From CF-118 sp035689345 (lineage in GTDB: Bacteria > Chloroflexota > Dormibacteria > Dormibacterales > Dormibacteraceae), in NCBI GenBank assembly GCA_035689345.1, contig DASSLR010000024.1:1-40919 (forward strand): 40,919 bases of DNA, read 5' to 3'. A model generated the notes under the pieces. That model did no database searches, had not been told where the DNA came from, and saw only the letters and a list, made by a program, of their open reading frames with translations. Positions 40,272 to 40,919 of this stretch are shown in pieces. A program made the position numbers and the translations under genes. How positions within the stretch are numbered: the first letter of the stretch is position 1; the number at the start of each line of letters is the position of its first letter.

Positions 40272-40919
40272 TTAGGGTTTGGCGGCCGCCGCGGGTTCCT
40301 TCTGCTTGTGCTTGGTCGGCGTGAACTTCAGCTCGTCCTCGCCTTCGACCTCGATCAGCACCGTGTCGCCGCGCGAGATCTTGCCGCGCAGCAGGTGCTC
40401 GGAGAGCTGGTCCTCGATGCGGCTCGTGATCACGCGCCTCAGCGGCCGGGCGCCGTAGATGCGGTCGTAGCCCTCCTTGGCGAGCAGGTCCTTGGCCGCG
40501 TCGGTCACCTCGATGGTGATCTGCTGCTCGGCCAGGTGCTTGCCCAGGCGCACGAGCTGCAGGTCCACGATCTGCCGGATCTGCTCGGTGGTCAGGCTCT
40601 TGAAGACGACCACGGCGTCGACGCGGTTCAGGAACTCCGGCCTGAACATGCGCTTCAGCTCCTCGTCGATCTTCTCCTTGGTGTTCTTGTGCCGGCGCTC
40701 GACCTCCTCGGCCTCGTCCACGACCGCGGGCTGGAAGCCCAGCGACGTGGCCGCCTGGTTGACGTCGCGGATGCCGAGGTTCGAGGTCATGATGATCACG
40801 CTGTTGGCGAAGTTGACGACCTTGCCCTTGGCGTCGCTGAGCCGCCCGTCCTCGAGGATCTGCAGCAGCATGTTGAACACCTCGGGGTGCGCCTTCTCGA
40901 TCTCGTCGAAGAGGATCAC
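40272..40919 (-). CDS. clpC: ATP-dependent Clp protease ATP-binding subunit ClpC (C-terminal part, 5' end outside window)
   Basis: Only the second half of the second AAA+ domain and the C-terminal domain are in the window: Walker B VILFDEIEKAHPEV, sensor 1 in VIIMTSNLG, the ClpC/ClpB FRPEFLNRVD segment, and sensor 2 GARPLRR. The insert between TSNLG and FRPEFLNR has the charged form seen in ClpC (EEVERRHKNTKEKIDEELK). The end is a short Lys/Ala tail. ClpC unfolds proteins for ClpP. It could be ClpB-like, but the short tail and the nearby radA favour ClpC. Confidence 0.9.
   Translation of the reverse strand: MILFDEIEKAHPEVFNMLLQILEDGRLSDAKGKVVNFANSVIIMTSNLGIRDVNQAATSLGFQPAVVDEAEEVERRHKNTKEKIDEELKRMFRPEFLNRVDAVVVFKSLTTEQIRQIVDLQLVRLGKHLAEQQITIEVTDAAKDLLAKEGYDRIYGARPLRRVITSRIEDQLSEHLLRGKISRGDTVLIEVEGEDELKFTPTKHKQKEPAAAAKP

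Overview
The window reads as chromosomal DNA of a G+C-rich monoderm bacterium of the Terrabacteria type. Chloroflexota/Dormibacterota or a deep actinobacterial relative is the best guess. This rests on the very G+C-rich codon use, a Bacillus-like order of the clpC-radA-ispDF-cysS-rlmB-yacP-rpmG-secE-nusG-rplK-rplA genes, and a MoxR/DUF58/DUF4129/SpoIIM/RDD cluster like those of Actinobacteria. Phylum assignment is an inference. No phage, IS, tRNA, rRNA or CRISPR was recognised.

Positions 1-15717 (minus strand) are one uninterrupted reading frame of 5,239 codons that leaves the window before its stop. It encodes a giant secreted surface protein: a signal peptide, an N-terminal domain, about 1,000 residues of fibronectin-III/Ig-like modules, then more than 3,500 residues of glycine/valine/alanine-rich solenoid repeats. 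Carbohydrate-binding-like modules, paired-cysteine modules and Ser/Asp/Lys-rich linkers are inserted among the repeats. It has its own promoter, a strongly folded leader, and apparently a CTG start codon.

Positions 16048-18199 (minus) are the translation/secretion operon rpmG-secE-nusG-rplK-rplA. Positions 18440-20138 (plus) hold an isocitrate-dehydrogenase-like gene and an SGNH hydrolase, which meet the following minus-strand block tail to tail.

Positions 20135-32046 (minus) are a long, tightly packed block: radA, a PIN/TRAM membrane nuclease, ispD, ispF, cysS, rlmB, a Clp-N/site-2-protease fusion, yacP, pyruvate kinase, an internally duplicated protein of unknown function and a PIG-L deacetylase. 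Many junctions overlap by 1-4 bases, so translation is probably coupled. disA, usually between radA and yacL in Firmicutes, is absent. Only one gap, between ispD and ispF, exceeds 200 bases.

Positions 32206-33165 (plus) encode a threonine-dehydratase-like PLP enzyme. Its end is separated from the next gene by two copies of a 14-base perfect palindrome. Positions 33244-40221 are a membrane/envelope cluster: RDD protein and SpoIIM protein (divergent), then, read from 40221 downwards, a multi-pass membrane protein, DUF4129, DUF4350, MoxR ATPase and DUF58, all with 4-base overlaps. The window ends in the C-terminal part of clpC. REP-like palindromes sit beside clpC and rlmB.

The most interesting items are the giant surface protein with its unusual start and structured leader, the Clp-N/site-2-protease fusion inside a housekeeping operon, the duplicated unknown protein, and the paired palindromes.
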